This document shows positions 61,472 through 64,000 of a stretch of 64,000 nucleotides of DNA, piece by piece. Source of the DNA: Sesamum alatum (lineage: Eukaryota; Streptophyta; Magnoliopsida; Lamiales; Pedaliaceae); the NCBI GenBank assembly GCA_034509735.1, contig JACGWO010000001.1, positions 8,820,854 through 8,884,853 on the forward strand, read 5' to 3'. The notes beneath the pieces were generated by a model. The model saw nothing but the letters and a program-made list of their open reading frames with translations, did no database searches and was not told where the DNA came from. The position numbers were made by a program, and so were the translations under genes. How positions within the stretch are numbered: the first letter of the stretch is position 1; each line of letters begins with the position of its first letter.

Positions 61472-61795
61472 TTAGGACAAAATCGTGAGACTCATATAGA
61501 GCCAAAGCGGACAATATCTTGCGCAATGGGGCACCGATCAAGTCACAAGCCGCATCATTTGGTGCCGTCTGTGAGAACGAGGCCATGTGCCCGTCCCAAG
61601 CCCCTCGTCGGGGGGGCTGATGATGTAGCAAGCGTCGCACATCGGTTGCAGACGAGGAGCTTAAGTGGCTTATAAGCCCCAATGCCTCTTCTCCCTAGCA
61701 AGGCGCCTTTTCAGGACAAATCGTGAGACACATACAGAGCCAAATAGGACAATACCTTGCGCAACGGGGCACCGATCAAGTCGCAACCCGCATCA
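61472..61795 (+). mobile_element. Miniature LTR element (TRIM/SMART-like) with internal region of about 60 bp
   Basis: Two direct repeats, about 61472-61557 (cut at its left by a TA run) and 61621-61795, share AGGACAAA-TCGTGAGAC, GGGGCACCGATCAAGTC and an end CGCATCA. After the first end comes TTTGGTGCCGTCTGTGAGAA (61558-61577), close to a gypsy-type primer-binding site. Before the second repeat is a seven-G run (61610-61616), a possible polypurine tract, then TGATG. The full LTR would be 175 bp and contains GGCTTATAAGCCCC as a TATA-like box. No ORF is present. Confidence 0.6.
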
Positions 61796-62308
61796 GTTGG
61801 AGGCAAGTCCGCCTGATGAGGAGTTGGAGGCAAGTCCACCCCAAGAGGAGTTGGAGACAAGTCCACCCCAAGAGGAGTTGGAGACGATTCCACCTGAGAA
61901 AGAGTTGGAGGCAAGTCCGCCTGATGAGGAGTTGGAAGCAAGTCCACCTGGGGGAGAGTTGGAGGCAAGTCCGCTTGAAGAGGAGTTGGAGGCAAATCCA
62001 CCCCAAGAGGAGTTGGAGGCGATTCCACCTGAGGAAGAGTTGGAGGCAAGTCCGCCTGATGAGGAGTTGGAAGCAAGTCCACCCCAAGAGGAGTTGGAGA
62101 CGATTCCACCTGAGAAAGAGTTGGAGGCAAAGTCCGCCTGATGAGGAGTTGGAAGCAACTCCTCTTGGGGTGGATTTGCCTCCAGCTCCTCCTCAGGCGG
62201 ACTTACCTCCAACTCTTCCTCAGGTGGAATCGCCTCCAACTCCTCTTGGGGTGGACTTGCCTCCAACTCCTCCTCAGGCGGACTTACCTCCAACTCTCCC
62301 CAGGTGGA
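61796..62308. repeat. 27-bp minisatellite folded into a large inverted repeat
   Basis: About 13 units of 27 bp, each starting GAGTTGGAGGCAAGTCCNCC, run along the plus strand from 61796 to about 62143. The direction then flips and about 5.5 units run on the minus strand from 62308 to 62156. The centre is the perfect hairpin GAGGAGTTG-GAAG-CAACTCCTC (62143-62164). Since 27 is a multiple of 3, frames stay open on both strands: ELEASPPDE-like nonapeptides one way, LPPTP / SNSSxGGLA-like ones the other. Units follow an order of roughly three types (PPDE, PPQE, IPPEE), hinting at an 81-bp higher-order period. A one-base insertion near 62128-62132 shifts the last plus-strand unit. Confidence 0.9.
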
Positions 62309-62329
62309 CATGTTGCAAGAAATCAAAGG

Positions 62330-62793
62330 TAATCCAACAACAACGAAATAAGGGGAATTCGATGATAAATGTAATAATCGATTTGTTTTATGTGAATTGA
62401 GCGCAATCACCAATACGTACAAATCAGTCCAAGGAAAATGATAGCACAAGTGTAATAGTAGAGTTCTCTCTTCCAAATTTCCAGATCCTCCAAATGAAAG
62501 GGTTGAACCCCTATTTATACTACTATTCTATTTACGGTAAGCATGATGTATTGTCTTTATTGTCCATCGTCTTTATATCCTCGAGTATATATGGTAACGT
62601 TTCATGGGGACGTTATGGTCTTTTCCTTGCTTTGTCATTAATGGTGGAGCTTCCATGAATTGAGCTCTCCTTACATGATTTCCTCCATGATTCATGACCT
62701 TCATCAATTCTTCCTTGATATTCTCTCATTTAATGGAGAGAAATAAATGCAATTTGACTTTTTATTTTCTCCATATCAATATATATCAACACA
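62330..62793 (-). mobile_element. Possible LTR upstream of the minisatellite (minus strand)
   Basis: Read on the minus strand, the segment starts TGTTGATATATATTGATATG near 62791. It has TATAAATAGGGGTTCAACCC near 62519-62500 and possible CA ends near 62400-62360. An ATG at 62311 then opens into the minisatellite. The layout resembles U3-TATA-R of plant LTR elements. No primer-binding site was recognised. Confidence 0.35.
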
Positions 62794-64000
62794 TCACATT
62801 TTAAAAAATAAAAAATAAATAAAAGAAATCAACTTATAAGTATTATTGGCATAAAAAAATTAATATTACGGTGTAAATAATCGTCCTTTATGAGTAAAAA
62901 TAAGATGTTCTTTTATATTAGTATAGATAATGATGATGTCAATTATTATTTGTTATTAGTTTAAAGCTAATTTCATGGAGAGGGAAAAGAAAATAAAGAG
63001 TGGATTTAAAACACGGGGAGTGCTTGCAAAATCTTATACTTTTTAAAAGTTGTGAGTGTTTACGTCATAAGACATTTTCAGTTTTCAAATCGAAGGCTGA
63101 AATATTAAAGAAAAAGACTAAAAATGTCTTCAATATCTTCCGAAATGATTAGAGATGGTTGCCACGGGCATTTTTTCCCAATGTTTAATAGTTGTTTTAA
63201 GTTATCAACCATTGAAAAGTGATGAGTGAGATGTGAAAGTTGTGCGTGTTGGAAGTAATGATTACAAGCAGACGAAAGTTGACGTGGAAGTATTTGGTAA
63301 AAAAATTGGTGTATTATCATCTCATTTGTAAAAATCTCATAACAACCGTACTTATTAAGTGGGTAGTTTTTACTCATTATTGGGATGTGGTATTTTTAAA
63401 ACATACGAAAAAAGTAGTTAAGTAAAGAAATTCAACTTATTTACAAAAACACCTCAAGACGCACTAAATACATTCCCACCAACTTAAATTTTCGTTTATT
63501 TTAACTTAATTTATGAGGGGCATAAGCAGAAATTGCATTTCCAGCCTTCATACTTACTTTATTTATAATTTGAAAAGCACTTAATTTAATTTTTAGCAAA
63601 ATTCCCAGCAGTATAGTTTAAGTATTAGGTATTTGCAATAATTTTTATTTTTATTTTTATGGTGAAAAAAAAGTTTCAATTGTGTAAAATCTTGGACGTA
63701 TTTGAAAATAAATGTCAAAAGTTAAAATCAAATTAAAATTGAAGCGTTTGGGAAAAAAGAAGTTTAGTATGGATAATCTTACCAAAAAACTGCGAAAATG
63801 TCAATAGAAGTTTATAATGTTGGGCTTGAATGAGCTTACTTTAAGACTTTAAGTAGTGTAAAAAAACATGAATTGTAATTTAAAAAGTATTTGTTTAGCT
63901 TATTTTTAATAAAAACATTATTATAAAATAAAATAGAAAAAAAATAAAACGAAAGAATATAGGGCATAGGAAACGGGGAGAAAATTGCAATTTTGGTCGT
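62794..64000. other. AT-rich spacer to window end
   Basis: No gene, RNA or repeat that I can support. Short ORFs near 63105-63425 on both strands look like chance. Confidence 0.5.

Noticed and set aside
61796..62308. CRISPR array
   Set aside because: Units are contiguous 27-bp repeats with no unique spacers, in a plant nuclear context.

Overview
The window is nuclear DNA from a flowering plant, most likely a eudicot. The genes have short U/T-rich GT-AG introns, the spacers are very AT-rich, and transposon relics are dense. The protein-coding genes are plant families, read here by splicing exons by hand and comparing with remembered families; no database search was run. I cannot name the species.

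Layout. Positions 1-14092 hold a tandem triplication, with units of about 5.04 and 5.02 kb, of an exopolygalacturonase gene (GH28, secreted, pollen type) on the minus strand. Copies 1 and 2 encode the same 401-residue protein. Copy 3 is broken by three single-base homopolymer indels. A decayed Ty3/gypsy integrase-chromodomain fragment lies between copies. Positions 14202-19931 are a gene-free, AT-rich block bounded by Helitron-like ends, with two Helitron 3' hairpins. NUP133 (nuclear pore outer ring) occupies 20638-29190 (-). A small SAM-domain protein gene occupies 31106-34410 (-), with a G-run and GA/TG-rich upstream region. After a spacer with an hAT-like relic comes VPS11 (HOPS/CORVET tethering, RING-H2) at 39264-44571 (-). 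A CCCH zinc finger / LOTUS / RRM RNA-binding protein gene lies at 51299-54591 (+). From 54592 to the end I see no convincing gene, only MITEs, LTR and SINE-like relics, an 82-bp satellite, and a 27-bp minisatellite folded into a large inverted repeat next to a miniature LTR element.

How it fits together. The single-copy genes are housekeeping genes (nuclear pore, endolysosomal tethering, RNA binding). NUP133, VPS11 and the CCCH-RRM gene are also close neighbours on Arabidopsis chromosome 2 (At2g05120, At2g05170, At2g05160, from memory), which points to an old conserved block. The polygalacturonase array is a young, lineage-specific addition. The spacers record many small insertions, and two of them (49458-49918 and 55244-55423) can be proven internally because a neighbouring duplicate keeps the empty site.
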